A stretch of 64,000 nt of DNA from Blastomonas sp. AAP53 (GTDB lineage Bacteria; Pseudomonadota; Alphaproteobacteria; Sphingomonadales; Sphingomonadaceae): the NCBI RefSeq assembly GCF_000331245.1, contig NZ_ANFZ01000013.1, positions 1 through 64,000 of the forward strand, in the 5' to 3' direction. The translations under genes and the position numbers were made by a program. The notes under the pieces were generated by a model. The model was not told the DNA's origin, did not search any database, and saw nothing but the letters and a program-made list of their open reading frames with translations. Shown piece by piece: positions 40,652 to 49,361 of this stretch; the stretch's first letter is position 1, and the number at the start of each line of letters is the position of its first letter.

Positions 40652-40852
40652 GGCCTGCTCCTTCTGTGCGCGGGTGGGATGGGGGGCGTGCGGCGTACCG
40701 CGACGGCTGTGTTTGGCCCTTCGCACCTGCAAAAGCAATCCCGATCCGCCGCTCCCGGCACGGTCGGACCGGCGGTCCCGACCAAGGGGTGACATTCGCC
40801 CGCCCGACGCTATATCGGCGGCTCCATTCGTTTATCGACAGAAGGACAGACC

Positions 40853-41305
40853 ATGACCGCCGAAACGCTTACCTTTCACATTCAGGACGGCGGCGATGTC
40901 GTCATCAAACTGCGTCCCGACCTCGCGCCTGCTCATGTCGAGCGCATTGTCGAGCTGGCCGGCGAAGGCTTTTACGATGGCGTGAAGTTCCACCGCGTGA
41001 TCGCGGGCTTCATGGCGCAGGGCGGTTGCCCCAACGGCACCGGCACCGGCGGATCGAAGAAGCCCGATCTGAAGCAGGAATTCAACGACGAGCCGCATGT
41101 CGAAGGCGTCTGCTCGATGGCGCGCACGATGGACCCGAACAGCGCGAACAGCCAGTTCTTCATCTGCCTCGACGATGCCCGCTTCCTCGATCGTCAGTAC
41201 ACCGTCTGGGGCCAGGTGATCGAAGGCATGGAACATGTCCATGCGCTGCCCAAGGGCGAACCGCCGGCAAAGCCGGGCGTGATCGCATCGGCGACCGTGG
41301 CCTGA
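40853..41305 (+). CDS. Peptidyl-prolyl cis-trans isomerase, cyclophilin type
   Basis: A 150-residue cytoplasmic cyclophilin. The active-site segment is KFHRVIAGFMAQGGCPNGTG and later MARTMDPNSANSQFFICL. It lacks a signal peptide, so it resembles PpiB. It accelerates proline isomerisation in folding proteins. ATG 40853 follows AGAAGGA. Confidence 0.93.
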   Translation: MTAETLTFHIQDGGDVVIKLRPDLAPAHVERIVELAGEGFYDGVKFHRVIAGFMAQGGCPNGTGTGGSKKPDLKQEFNDEPHVEGVCSMARTMDPNSANSQFFICLDDARFLDRQYTVWGQVIEGMEHVHALPKGEPPAKPGVIASATVA

Positions 41306-41317
41306 TCAAATAAGAAG

Positions 41318-41418
41318 CGCCCCTCCCTTTTAGGGAGGGGTAGGGGGTGGGTAGGCGTCTGGACGCGACCTACAGCGCAGACGACCCACCCCTAGCCCCT
41401 CCCTGTCCAGGGAGGGGA
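41318..41418. repeat. Nested inverted repeat between convergent genes
   Basis: Outer arms CCCCTCCCTTTTAGGGAGGGG and GCCCCTCCCTGTCCAGGGAG are each a hairpin; inner arms TAGGGGGTGGGT and ACCCACCCCTA pair with each other. It lies between the cyclophilin gene and the minus-strand LysR gene and may stop transcription from both sides. Confidence 0.85.
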
Positions 41419-41452
41419 ACATTCTGCAGCGGGGCGGTTATCCCGCAGTGCG

Positions 41453-42346
41453 CTAAATCCCCGCTTCGACCAGCCAGTCGTGGAACAGCCGCACGGCGCG
41501 GGTTTCCAGCGCGCGCGGCTTGCAGACGAACCAGTAGCTGTACGGGCTCTCGACACGCACATCGAACAATCGGGCCAGGCGCGCGTCGCCCGAGCGGGTG
41601 AGGTGGTCATCGTGCATGATCGCGATGCCCAGCCCCTGCGCGGCGGCTTCCAGCATCAGCGGGCCGCTGTCGATATGGTCGATCGACGCCGGATGCAGAT
41701 CGGCAAGGCCCAGCACGTCTTTCCACGCCTCGAACGACTGCGGCATGTCGTTGTGGACCAGGATGGTCTGACGGTTGAGCTGTGCCAGGTCAGGCGTGGG
41801 GCCCAGGCTGTCGGCCAGTTCGCGCGAGGCGATGGCATAGACATAATTGCGGTCGAGCCGCACCGCATGCAGCGCAGGGTCGGGGGTTTCGGCCAGCACG
41901 ATCGCGGCATCGAGCGTATCACCCAACCGCGCCTCACCATGGCCCGATGTGTCTACATCGATATGGAGCATCGGATACAGCCGGCGTAGCTCGCCCAGCC
42001 GGGGCAGGAGGCGCTGGCTGCCGAACAGCGGCAGCATGCCCAGTCGCAGGCGCAGGATGCGGCTGTCGTCCATATGCGTGGCGACCGCATCTGCCAGGGC
42101 ATCGATCGCAGGTGCAACGCTGGCGAACAGGGCTTCGCCCGCTTCGTTGAGTTTCAATTGCTGGTTGTGCCGTTTGAACAGCTTCTTGCCGACAAAATCT
42201 TCAAGCCCGCCGATTCGCCGACTCAGGGCCGAAGGGGAGAGCGCCAGTTCGCTGGCCGCCGCCTTGGCAGAGCCGAGTCGGGCGACACGCAAAAATGCTT
42301 CAAGGGAACGCAAAGGGGGGAGACGTCGCATGGCCATATTCGGCAT
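41453..42346 (-). CDS. LysR family transcriptional regulator
   Basis: A 297-residue LysR regulator. A winged helix-turn-helix at residues ~8-68 (LRSLEAFLRVARLGSAKAAA, LSPSALSRRIGGLE) precedes an effector domain resembling GcvA-type regulators. No divergent target gene lies next to it (the neighbour is a small RNA gene), so the target is unknown. ATGs at 42337 and 42331 are alternative starts. Confidence 0.9.
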   Translation of the reverse strand: MPNMAMRRLPPLRSLEAFLRVARLGSAKAAASELALSPSALSRRIGGLEDFVGKKLFKRHNQQLKLNEAGEALFASVAPAIDALADAVATHMDDSRILRLRLGMLPLFGSQRLLPRLGELRRLYPMLHIDVDTSGHGEARLGDTLDAAIVLAETPDPALHAVRLDRNYVYAIASRELADSLGPTPDLAQLNRQTILVHNDMPQSFEAWKDVLGLADLHPASIDHIDSGPLMLEAAAQGLGIAIMHDDHLTRSGDARLARLFDVRVESPYSYWFVCKPRALETRAVRLFHDWLVEAGI

Positions 42347-42444
42347 CTTTATTGCACTGCAGCGGAATTGTGCAATTGCAAATAGCGTAACGGTGCGGTT
42401 TTCTGCGATCTCGGTTGCGTTCTTTGCAACTCAGATAAATCATT

Positions 42445-42547
42445 TCGCACTTGCACAATAAGGGATGCTGACCCATATTGATCATGCCTTTCAGGCATCC
42501 TCTCCTAAAAACTTTATCGGGTCAGCCTTCGGGCTGGCCCTTTTTTT
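42445..42547 (+). ncRNA. Small RNA, suhB/alpha-r8 type candidate
   Basis: A free-standing unit with three ordered elements: hairpin ATGCC/GGCAT at 42484-42498, a single-stranded pyrimidine and A-rich stretch (CTCTCCTAAAAACTTTATC), and a strong terminator (42519-42540) followed by seven T. A TTGCGT box at 42415-42420 and TAAATC at about 42434 may be its promoter; the 5' end is estimated. The order matches what I remember of the alphaproteobacterial suhB (MmgR/alpha-r8) RNA, which has an unpaired CU-rich anti-Shine-Dalgarno loop. Confidence 0.55.
42519..42547 (+). terminator. Terminator of the small RNA
   Basis: GGGTCAGCC, TTCG-containing loop, GGCTGGCCC, then TTTTTTT. A textbook intrinsic terminator with no coding gene ending before it on this strand. 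Confidence 0.9.
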
Positions 42548-42599
42548 GTTTGCTGGATGGCCTGTGGGCGCGACGCCTAAAGCAAGTCGGCAGGCTTGG

Positions 42600-42665
42600 C
42601 AAATCCTTTGATTCCCGGGGTATTTCTGGATCCAACCGCCTTTTGCAGCTGCAAAGGATTGCGGA
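42600..42665. repeat. Palindromic intergenic DNA downstream of the small RNA
   Basis: The 14-base perfect palindrome TTTGCAGCTGCAAA (42642-42655) is nested in a longer inverted pair AATCCTTTG (42602-42610) and CAAAGGATT (42652-42660). The 196 bases between the small RNA and the DUF4112 gene hold no recognisable gene. Confidence 0.5.
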
Positions 42666-42743
42666 CGGGAGGGTAAGCGGTGTCACCCAGCGCGCTTGCA
42701 AAAGATGTTAGCGTTCACCTGATCGGGCGATTCGGTGGGCGAA

Positions 42744-43169
42744 TCACATGGTGATGGTGCGAGTCGCCGGATGATGCCTGTCCAGGTGCTTGCGAATGAT
42801 CTTCAGATTGCGCGTATTGGACCGCCAGAAGAAATCGAACGCATCGCCCACCAGCGGAACCGCACCCAGCAGGCTGTCAAAGCCGACATTGGCGGCCATC
42901 CGCGCGAGCTGGAACTTCGACATGCCCAGGTTGCGCGCCTCCCAGACGATGTACAGCCCCATGGCGCCCGTTATCAGGTCGCCGAGCACGGGCACCAGAC
43001 CCAGGATGAAGTCGAGCCCGACCTTGCGGTTGATCCCGGGCAAGGTGAGACTGCGCTCGAGCAGCTGCTCCATCACTTCCACGCGCTGGCGGATCGCCGC
43101 CGGGTCGTTGGACAATGCGGGCATCGCCGCGCGCAACTGCTCCATCTGATCAGGCCGGATCGTCTTCAT
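42744..43169 (-). CDS. DUF4112 domain membrane protein
   Basis: A 141-residue protein with the DUF4112 core: LPGINRKVGLDFILGLVPVLGD and a short hydrophobic hairpin (LITGAMGLYIVWEA ... GFDSLLGAVPLVGDAFDFFWRS). Function unknown. GGAGG lies just upstream of ATG 43169; upstream in-frame starts at 43181 and 43256 are less likely. Confidence 0.85.
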   Translation of the reverse strand: MKTIRPDQMEQLRAAMPALSNDPAAIRQRVEVMEQLLERSLTLPGINRKVGLDFILGLVPVLGDLITGAMGLYIVWEARNLGMSKFQLARMAANVGFDSLLGAVPLVGDAFDFFWRSNTRNLKIIRKHLDRHHPATRTITM

Positions 43170-43197
43170 CGTCACCTCCATGGCCCCTTGCCGAACA

Positions 43198-44661
43198 TCA
43201 TCTGGGGACGGCAACAAGGTCCGGCAAGGCGTGCCAGCCATCAGCGGTGATCGCAAAGCCCGGTACGTTGCCCTTGACGAGTGAAAAGCGCACCGGCGTA
43301 CCCAGCGGAATATAGATGTTGGCCTGTGTCATCGCGACCTCGGCCTCGGCCATGCGCGTCATCCGCACATCGGGGTCAACCGCGCGGCGCGCCTGCGCCA
43401 GCAGCACATCGCCCTGTTCGTTGCATACCGGGCGAACCGCGCACGCCAGCTGGTTGAGGAACCAGCCCGGTTGGCGGTAGTTGGCCACTTCATCGATCAG
43501 CTTCAGGTCCGCGCTGGCATCGGGGGCAACCATGCGGCTTTGCAGCCCGACCGAGGCGAGATCGCGGCGCAGGCGGGCAAAGACCAGGCGGCTGCCGGGC
43601 CCGCGCGGCATGGCGATGCGCAGCTCGGGCAGCGCCCCATTCTCCTCCCGCCAGCGATCGATGCGTCCGCGCGCCACAATACGCCGTTCCTCTACCGACA
43701 GATCCGCCCAGCGATCGCCGATCAGTGGCTGATAGCGGTCCAGCCCCAGCGGAATAATCCGTGTCAGCGTCTGCCACTGGCCGATGCCCAGCGGCGTCAT
43801 CAGCGCATCGCGGTCGATGGCCAGCGCAATCGTCTCGCGGTTGGCCGGATCACCCAGAAACCCCTTGCCGTTGACGACCAGCAGCCCGAACATTCCCGTC
43901 ACCGGGTCCGCGCGCACATCATTGTCGGCGATGCGCGCCGCGCTGAGCAGCGGCAGGTGCTCGAACCGCCCGCCCAGCACCAGCGTGCTCTCCCCCAGCG
44001 AAAAGCGGGCGATGGCGCGGGCAGCGCTTTCCGTGCGGACCTGCAGCGGGCGCACACGGCGACGACTATCAGGGTCCTGCGTGTCATCGATGCGCTCGGT
44101 CAGCAACGTCCAGTATTCCTGCCGATCGGCGACCAGAGGTCCCGTGCCGCGGCCATTGCGGCGCAGGCCCAGTTCGGGCAGCGCCAGGATTCGCAGCAAT
44201 TCAGGTTGCGGGGCGAGCAGGCGGATTTCGATCACCCGGCCTGTCATCGATCGGATGTCGCGCACCTCGGCGGTGTCGGAGCCGATCGCGGTGCGCGCTT
44301 CGATGGTCAAGCGGCGCTTGAGCGCGGCGGCGACATGCTCGGACGTCACCGGATCACCATTCTCCCACCGCGCGTTGCGCAGGCGGAAGATATAGCTGAG
44401 GCCGTCATCGGTCACGATCCAGCGTTCGGCCAGCCCCGGCACGATGTTGCCCAGCGTATCGAGCCGGACCAGCCCTTGCGAGGTCGCGGCGCGCAGATAT
44501 TCGGCCCCCGGTTCCAGCACAGCGGCATCGAGCTTGTCTTGCGCGGCGGGATCGATGATCGAGATGCCCAGCGGTGAACTGTCCGAACCGCTGCACGCGG
44601 CCAGCGCCAGCATCGCTGTCGCTGCAAGGCCCGTTGCGGCCTTTTTCCATGCGCTGGTCAT
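43198..44661 (-). CDS. Oligopeptide-type ABC substrate-binding lipoprotein (second copy)
   Basis: A 487-residue lipoprotein with lipobox LAAC near residue 23. It has the SBP_bac_5 pattern (GLVRLDTLGNIVPGLAERWIVTDDGLSYIFRLRNARWENGD region) and a long two-lobed body. Family members deliver peptides, nickel or other ligands to ABC importers. Its ATG overlaps the stop of the preceding gene, which encodes a related protein. No permease or ATPase is adjacent, so its partner and role are open. Confidence 0.8.
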   Translation of the reverse strand: MTSAWKKAATGLAATAMLALAACSGSDSSPLGISIIDPAAQDKLDAAVLEPGAEYLRAATSQGLVRLDTLGNIVPGLAERWIVTDDGLSYIFRLRNARWENGDPVTSEHVAAALKRRLTIEARTAIGSDTAEVRDIRSMTGRVIEIRLLAPQPELLRILALPELGLRRNGRGTGPLVADRQEYWTLLTERIDDTQDPDSRRRVRPLQVRTESAARAIARFSLGESTLVLGGRFEHLPLLSAARIADNDVRADPVTGMFGLLVVNGKGFLGDPANRETIALAIDRDALMTPLGIGQWQTLTRIIPLGLDRYQPLIGDRWADLSVEERRIVARGRIDRWREENGALPELRIAMPRGPGSRLVFARLRRDLASVGLQSRMVAPDASADLKLIDEVANYRQPGWFLNQLACAVRPVCNEQGDVLLAQARRAVDPDVRMTRMAEAEVAMTQANIYIPLGTPVRFSLVKGNVPGFAITADGWHALPDLVAVPR

Positions 44662-46241
44662 GTTCCGCCTCGTGTCGCCTGGCTGCCCGCACCCGCGATA
44701 GCAGGGCTGTGCCGTAGCGACAACGCCGCGCTGGGATGGATGTTGCCGGGATTTTCTGTCCAGCCGGCAACACGCGGGGATACCAGCGCCCCGCTGCGAT
44801 AGAACCACAGGGGAATGACCGGCATCGCATCAATGAGCCTTGCCTCGGCTGCGCGCATCGCGGCGGTGCGCCGCACCGGGTCGCCTTGCGCCATCGCCGC
44901 ATCGAGCAGGGCGTCGAATTCGCGATCGGCGTGGCCCGAATAGTTCACCTCGCCCGCATCCGACCGGTGCACGGCCAGGAAGTTCTCGGGCGCGGGCAGA
45001 TCGGCGATCCAGCCCGAACGCGCCATCTGGAAATCGCCCCGGCGCATCGCGGCGAAATGCAGCGCAGGTTCGCTGTTGAGGATGCTGGCCTCGACGCCCA
45101 GCGGCTTCCACATTGCCGCCAGCGCCACCGCCATGCGCCGGTGCTCCGCCGAGGAGTTGATCCTGATTTCGAAGCGCAGCGGGCGCGCCGGCGAATAGCC
45201 CGCCTGTGCGAGCAGCCGCCTGGCTTCGCGCTGGCGGCGAGCGAGCGGCCAGCCGGCCCATCCGGGCTGAACCGCCGCCCCGGCATGGAGCGCGGGCGGC
45301 ACGATGCCAAAGGCCGGCGCATTGCCCATCGGCAGCAGCGCGCGCGCGATCCAGGCGCGATTCACCGCCATGCCCAGCGCGCGGCGTACGCGCGAGTCAT
45401 CGAACGGCGGCTTGCGGGTGTTGAGCGTGAAATAATAGCTGCCCAGATAATCGCCGGTGCGCACCGCACCGGGCCTTTGCGCAGCGAGCCATGCGTGACG
45501 GCTTTGCGGATAGTCGCCCGAGATATCGGCCCCGCCGGCGAGGAACAGCCGCATGCCTGCCAGAGCATCGTCGACCGGCTTCCACACTACCGTGGCAATC
45601 TTGGCGCGGCCTGCGTGCCAATGCGGGTTGCGTTCCAGCACCAGCCGGTCGTTCAGCCGCCAGTCCCGGGTGCGATAGGGGCCGGATGTCACGAGCGGCC
45701 GCTCGGCCGTCCAGTCCTCCGTGGCGCGGTGGAGCGGCAGCGCCGCCATCGCCGGATGGGCCAGCAGCGCGGGCAGCTGCGGGAAGGGGGCGTGCAGCCG
45801 AACGGTCACGATATCATCGCCATCGGCCTGGATATTGGCGATGGCCGTGAACAGGGCGGTGTGTGGGGAGCCGGTCGCAGGCGCATTCAGCCGCTGCCAC
45901 ACCTGTGTGAATGCCTCTGCCTTGATCGGCGTGCCATCCGAAAACCGCAGGCCGGGGCGCAGGGTGAACGCCCAGGAGCGACCATCGGGCGAGATTGACC
46001 ATCGCCGCGCCAGGCCGGCCACCGGCTGACCAGCGCCATCGAAACGGGTCAGCCCTTCAAACTGGTCTGCGGCCACGCGCAGCGAGGCGAGGTCGGAATA
46101 GACCTGCGGGTCGAGCCCGCGGATCTCGGCATCGGCCAATCGCACCAGCCGGCCAGGCTCCGGCGTGCTGCCCGAAGATGCAGACTCGCCCGAACAGGCG
46201 GTGAGCAGCAACGCGAACAGCAGGGGAAGGATGCGAAGCAT
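44658..46241 (-). CDS. Oligopeptide-type ABC substrate-binding lipoprotein (first copy)
   Basis: A 527-residue lipoprotein with lipobox LLTAC. SBP_bac_5 motifs are clear: FEGLTRFDGAGQPVAGLARR, WSISPDGRSWAFTLRPGLRF, DDSRVRRALGMAVNRAWIA and the C-terminal PVIPLWFYRSGAL. It is probably a periplasmic peptide binder related to OppA/DppA. An ATG at 46247 is an alternative start. It forms a two-gene unit with the related lipoprotein downstream (4-base overlap). Confidence 0.85.
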   Translation of the reverse strand: MLRILPLLFALLLTACSGESASSGSTPEPGRLVRLADAEIRGLDPQVYSDLASLRVAADQFEGLTRFDGAGQPVAGLARRWSISPDGRSWAFTLRPGLRFSDGTPIKAEAFTQVWQRLNAPATGSPHTALFTAIANIQADGDDIVTVRLHAPFPQLPALLAHPAMAALPLHRATEDWTAERPLVTSGPYRTRDWRLNDRLVLERNPHWHAGRAKIATVVWKPVDDALAGMRLFLAGGADISGDYPQSRHAWLAAQRPGAVRTGDYLGSYYFTLNTRKPPFDDSRVRRALGMAVNRAWIARALLPMGNAPAFGIVPPALHAGAAVQPGWAGWPLARRQREARRLLAQAGYSPARPLRFEIRINSSAEHRRMAVALAAMWKPLGVEASILNSEPALHFAAMRRGDFQMARSGWIADLPAPENFLAVHRSDAGEVNYSGHADREFDALLDAAMAQGDPVRRTAAMRAAEARLIDAMPVIPLWFYRSGALVSPRVAGWTENPGNIHPSAALSLRHSPAIAGAGSQATRGGT

Positions 46242-46321
46242 TGTCACAGGTCATGCCCCCTAACGGCGCTGCGGGGAAGGGCCAATGCTGCCGCCAAGGG
46301 GTGCGAAATGCGATGCGATGG

Positions 46322-46347
46322 GGAACGGTTATCACGGTTTGCGCGTC
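46322..46347 (+). promoter_or_regulatory. EcfG-like promoter upstream of the glycine-zipper gene
   Basis: GGAAC at 46322-46326, 17 bases, CGTC at 46344-46347, 28 bases before the start codon. It resembles the GGAAC-N16/17-CGTT stress promoter and the element upstream of csbD. Confidence 0.35.
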
Positions 46348-46374
46348 AAGGTCTCAGACAGAGCGAGGAACACC

Positions 46375-46797
46375 ATGACCATTTTGAACAGGAAGAGCAT
46401 GTCGCTGGGCGCGGCCTTGATCGCCGCAACCGTCGTGAGCGGCTGCGCCGGATCGGGCGTGCGCGATCGCGGTTTCGCGTCGTACCGCCAGTATGATTAC
46501 AACCGCCCCGACCCCGCCTATGGCGGCTATGATGCCGGGCGCTATTATCGCGACGACCGCCGCTATCGCGAACGCCGCCTGGGCCGCAACGATCGTGTCT
46601 ATCGCGGCCAGGACGGACGCTACTATTGCCGCCGCCCCGATGGCACCACCGGCCTGATCGTCGGCGGCCTTGCCGGCGGCGTGCTGGGCAATATCATCGC
46701 TCCGGGCGGGTCCGATACGCTGGGTACCATTCTGGGTGCAGCCGGCGGTGCCGTGGCCGGTCGGGCGATCGATCGCAACGGCGCGCGTTGCCGCTGA
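46375..46797 (+). CDS. Glycine-zipper 2TM lipoprotein
   Basis: A 140-residue protein with lipobox VSGC (Cys near 24). A Tyr/Arg/Asp-rich middle (YYRDDRRYRERRLGR) is followed by a glycine-zipper hairpin (GLIVGGLAGGVLGNIIAP, LGTILGAAGGAVAGRAI), as in Rickettsia 17 kDa antigen-like and SlyB-like outer-membrane lipoproteins. Probably an envelope integrity factor. Confidence 0.8.
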   Translation: MTILNRKSMSLGAALIAATVVSGCAGSGVRDRGFASYRQYDYNRPDPAYGGYDAGRYYRDDRRYRERRLGRNDRVYRGQDGRYYCRRPDGTTGLIVGGLAGGVLGNIIAPGGSDTLGTILGAAGGAVAGRAIDRNGARCR

Positions 46798-46814
46798 CAC
46801 TGCCGATGTTCACG

Positions 46815-46850
46815 AAAAAGGCGCCCCGGGTTTCCCCGAGGCGCCTTTCT
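46815..46850. terminator. Bidirectional terminator between convergent genes
   Basis: AAAGGCGCC (46817-46825) pairs with GGCGCCTTT (46840-46848), with an inner CGGG/CCCG. A-rich and T-rich flanks allow termination of the glycine-zipper gene (+) and of glnA (-). Confidence 0.85.
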
Positions 46851-46870
46851 TGCGTCTGAACAGTGGCGGC

Positions 46871-48283
46871 TTACCAGCTGTAATACATGTCGAATTCGAC
46901 CGGCGAGGGGGTCGTTTCCCAACGCGTGACTTCGGCCCACTTCATTTCGATATAGGCTTCGATCTGGTCCTTGAGGAACACGTCGCCCTTCAGCAGGAAG
47001 TCGTGGTCGGCGATCAGCGAGTCGAGCGCTTCGCGCAAGCTTGCGCAGACGGTCGGCACTTCCTTCAGCTCTTCGGGCGGCAGGTCGTACAGGTTCTTGT
47101 CCATCGCCTCGCCGGGATGGATCTTGTTCTGGATGCCGTCGAGACCTGCCATCAGCAGCGCCGAATAGCACAGATACGGGTTGGCCATCGCGTCGGGGAA
47201 ACGGAATTCCACGCGCTTGGCCTTCTCGCCGGTGCCATAGGGGATGCGGCACGATGCCGAACGGTTGCGGCTGGAATAGGCCAGCAGCACCGGTGCTTCA
47301 AAACCGGGCACCAGACGCTTGTAGCTGTTGGTGGTCGGGTTGGTGAAGGCGTTCAGCGCCTTGGCGTGCTTGATGACCCCGCCGATGAAGTACAGGCACA
47401 TGTCCGACAGACCGGCATAGCCATTGCCTGCGAACAAGGGCTTGCCTTCCTTCCAGATCGAGATGTGGGTGTGCATGCCCGATCCGTTGTCCTGCTTGAT
47501 CGGCTTGGGCATGAACGTTGCCGTCTTGCCATAGGCCTGCGCGACCATGTGAACGACATACTTGTAGATCTGCATGCGGTCGGCGGTCTGGGTCAGCGTG
47601 CCGAAGGTCAGGCCCAGCTCGTGCTGTGCGGCGGCGACTTCATGGTGATGCTTGTCGCAGGGCAGGCCCATTTCGAGCATGGTGCTGACCATTTCGGCGC
47701 GGACATCGACAACGCTGTCGACGGGAGCCACGGGGAAATAGCCGCCCTTGGCGCGCGGACGGTGAGCAAGGTTGCCGCTTTCGTACGCACGGCCCGAGTT
47801 GGTGGGCAGTTCGATGTCGTCGATCGAGAACATGGACCCTGCATAGCCGTCCGAGAAGCGCACATCGTCGAACATGAAGAACTCGGCTTCGGGGCCGACA
47901 TACACGGTGTCACCGATGCCGGTCGACTGCAGATAGGCTTCGGCGCGCTTGGCGGTGCTGCGCGGATCGCGGGCATAGAGCTCGCCGGTGCCGGGCTCGA
48001 CGATGTCGCAGAACAGGATCAGCATCGGATCGGCCGAGAACGGATCGATATAGGCCGCGTCCATGTCAGGGCGCAGGATCATGTCGGATTCGTTGATCGC
48101 CTTCCAGCCTTCGATCGACGATCCGTCGAACATCAGGCCGTCTTCCAGCTCGTCTTCGCCAATGACGCCGGCGCACATCGTGAGGTGCTGCCACTTGCCC
48201 TTGGGATCGGTGAAGCGGACGTCCACCCACTCGATCTCGTTTTCCTTGATCATTGCCAGAATGTCTTTGGCGGTTTTTGCCAT
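46871..48283 (-). CDS. glnA: Glutamine synthetase type I
   Basis: A 470-residue GSI enzyme making glutamine from glutamate, ammonia and ATP. Motifs include [17 protein letters not shown] (the latch region), [22 protein letters not shown] (ATP site) and [21 protein letters not shown] near residue 397 is the adenylylation tyrosine site, so activity is likely controlled by GlnE. It follows glnB by 126 bases on the same strand, the common alphaproteobacterial nitrogen-control pair. Confidence 0.97.
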   Translation of the reverse strand: MAKTAKDILAMIKENEIEWVDVRFTDPKGKWQHLTMCAGVIGEDELEDGLMFDGSSIEGWKAINESDMILRPDMDAAYIDPFSADPMLILFCDIVEPGTGELYARDPRSTAKRAEAYLQSTGIGDTVYVGPEAEFFMFDDVRFSDGYAGSMFSIDDIELPTNSGRAYESGNLAHRPRAKGGYFPVAPVDSVVDVRAEMVSTMLEMGLPCDKHHHEVAAAQHELGLTFGTLTQTADRMQIYKYVVHMVAQAYGKTATFMPKPIKQDNGSGMHTHISIWKEGKPLFAGNGYAGLSDMCLYFIGGVIKHAKALNAFTNPTTNSYKRLVPGFEAPVLLAYSSRNRSASCRIPYGTGEKAKRVEFRFPDAMANPYLCYSALLMAGLDGIQNKIHPGEAMDKNLYDLPPEELKEVPTVCASLREALDSLIADHDFLLKGDVFLKDQIEAYIEMKWAEVTRWETTPSPVEFDMYYSW

Positions 48284-48409
48284 GTTAGCTTTCCCTCTTC
48301 ATGTAATCGCGATCAGGGCCCTGCGGCCCCCCCTTCGATTGGAACTGATGTTGTTGTTGCGGCCTTGCCGGGGCAGGCCTCTCCTGCAGGTTGCGCGCGC
48401 CTTGTTGAA

Positions 48410-48766
<357 letters not shown>

Positions 48767-48810
48767 TCATCGGCCGCCGCGCCCGGTGGGGCAGGGCGGT
48801 TATGGGAAAG

Positions 48811-48835
48811 AACGGTGCAGGCACGCCGCACCGTT
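48811..48835. promoter_or_regulatory. Palindrome upstream of glnB
   Basis: AACGGTGC, nine bases, GCACCGTT: perfect 8-base arms, centred 75 bases upstream of glnB. It could be an operator or a hairpin in the leader. It is not the NtrC consensus (TGCACC-N5-GGTGCA), because the half sites are in the opposite order. The rest of the 349-base gap also contains CAAGACGC (48921-48928) with its complement at 48949-48956. Confidence 0.4.
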
Positions 48836-49044
48836 ATGGATATTGCCGCAAAGGTCTCCGGGCGTGTGCGCGGCACTGCGCCCGAGTCCCCCATGGACTG
48901 CTACCAAACAATTAACGTGCCAAGACGCAATCCGCCACAAAAGCTTGGGCGTCTTGCAACATTATTACGGGGCGTGATGGAATTGCGGGCAAGCAGTGTT
49001 CACAGTGCCTATATTTTGAGCAGTTCGCGCGTGCGCGGTGGCGA

Positions 49045-49073
49045 TTGTCAGGCAGGCTGTGGTGGGATATAAT
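49045..49073 (+). promoter_or_regulatory. Promoter of the ParDE-like module
   Basis: TTGTCA at 49045-49050, a 17-base spacer and a perfect TATAAT at 49068-49073, 25 bases upstream of the antitoxin ATG. This is the best -10 match in the window and suggests strong, autoregulated transcription. Confidence 0.65.
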
Positions 49074-49097
49074 CCTACTATCGCAAAAGGACGAGTT

Positions 49098-49361
49098 ATG
49101 GAAAAAGCCAGCATCACACTGACCGAGGCTCATCATCAAATGCTTCATGCCGCTATTGAAGCGGGCGAATATGCGAGCATCAGCGAGGCCATTCGCGATG
49201 CGCTGCGCGGCTGGGAAATCCAGCGGCGCGTGCGTGAGGCAGAGCTCGAGGATCTGCGCCGCGAAATCCAGAAAGGTATCGATGACATCGAGGCTGGCCG
49301 CGTGGTTGCGTGGGATCCGGAGGCGATGAAGCAACGCCTTCGCGCCAAGTTTGCCCAGTGA
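49098..49361 (+). CDS. ParD-like antitoxin
   Basis: An 87-residue ribbon-helix-helix antitoxin: ASITLTEAHHQMLHAAIEAGEYASISEAIRDALRGWE (strand, helix, helix), then a charged C-terminal tail that binds the toxin. The N-terminus should bind its own promoter as a dimer. Its TGA overlaps the GTG of the toxin gene by four bases. Starts at ATG 49098 after AAAGGACG. Confidence 0.85.
   Translation: MEKASITLTEAHHQMLHAAIEAGEYASISEAIRDALRGWEIQRRVREAELEDLRREIQKGIDDIEAGRVVAWDPEAMKQRLRAKFAQ

Noticed and set aside
48811-48835. NtrC binding site upstream of glnB
   Set aside because: The half sites are in the reverse order (GGTGC then GCACC) compared with the consensus TGCACC-N5-GGTGCA, and I found no -24/-12 sigma-54 promoter.
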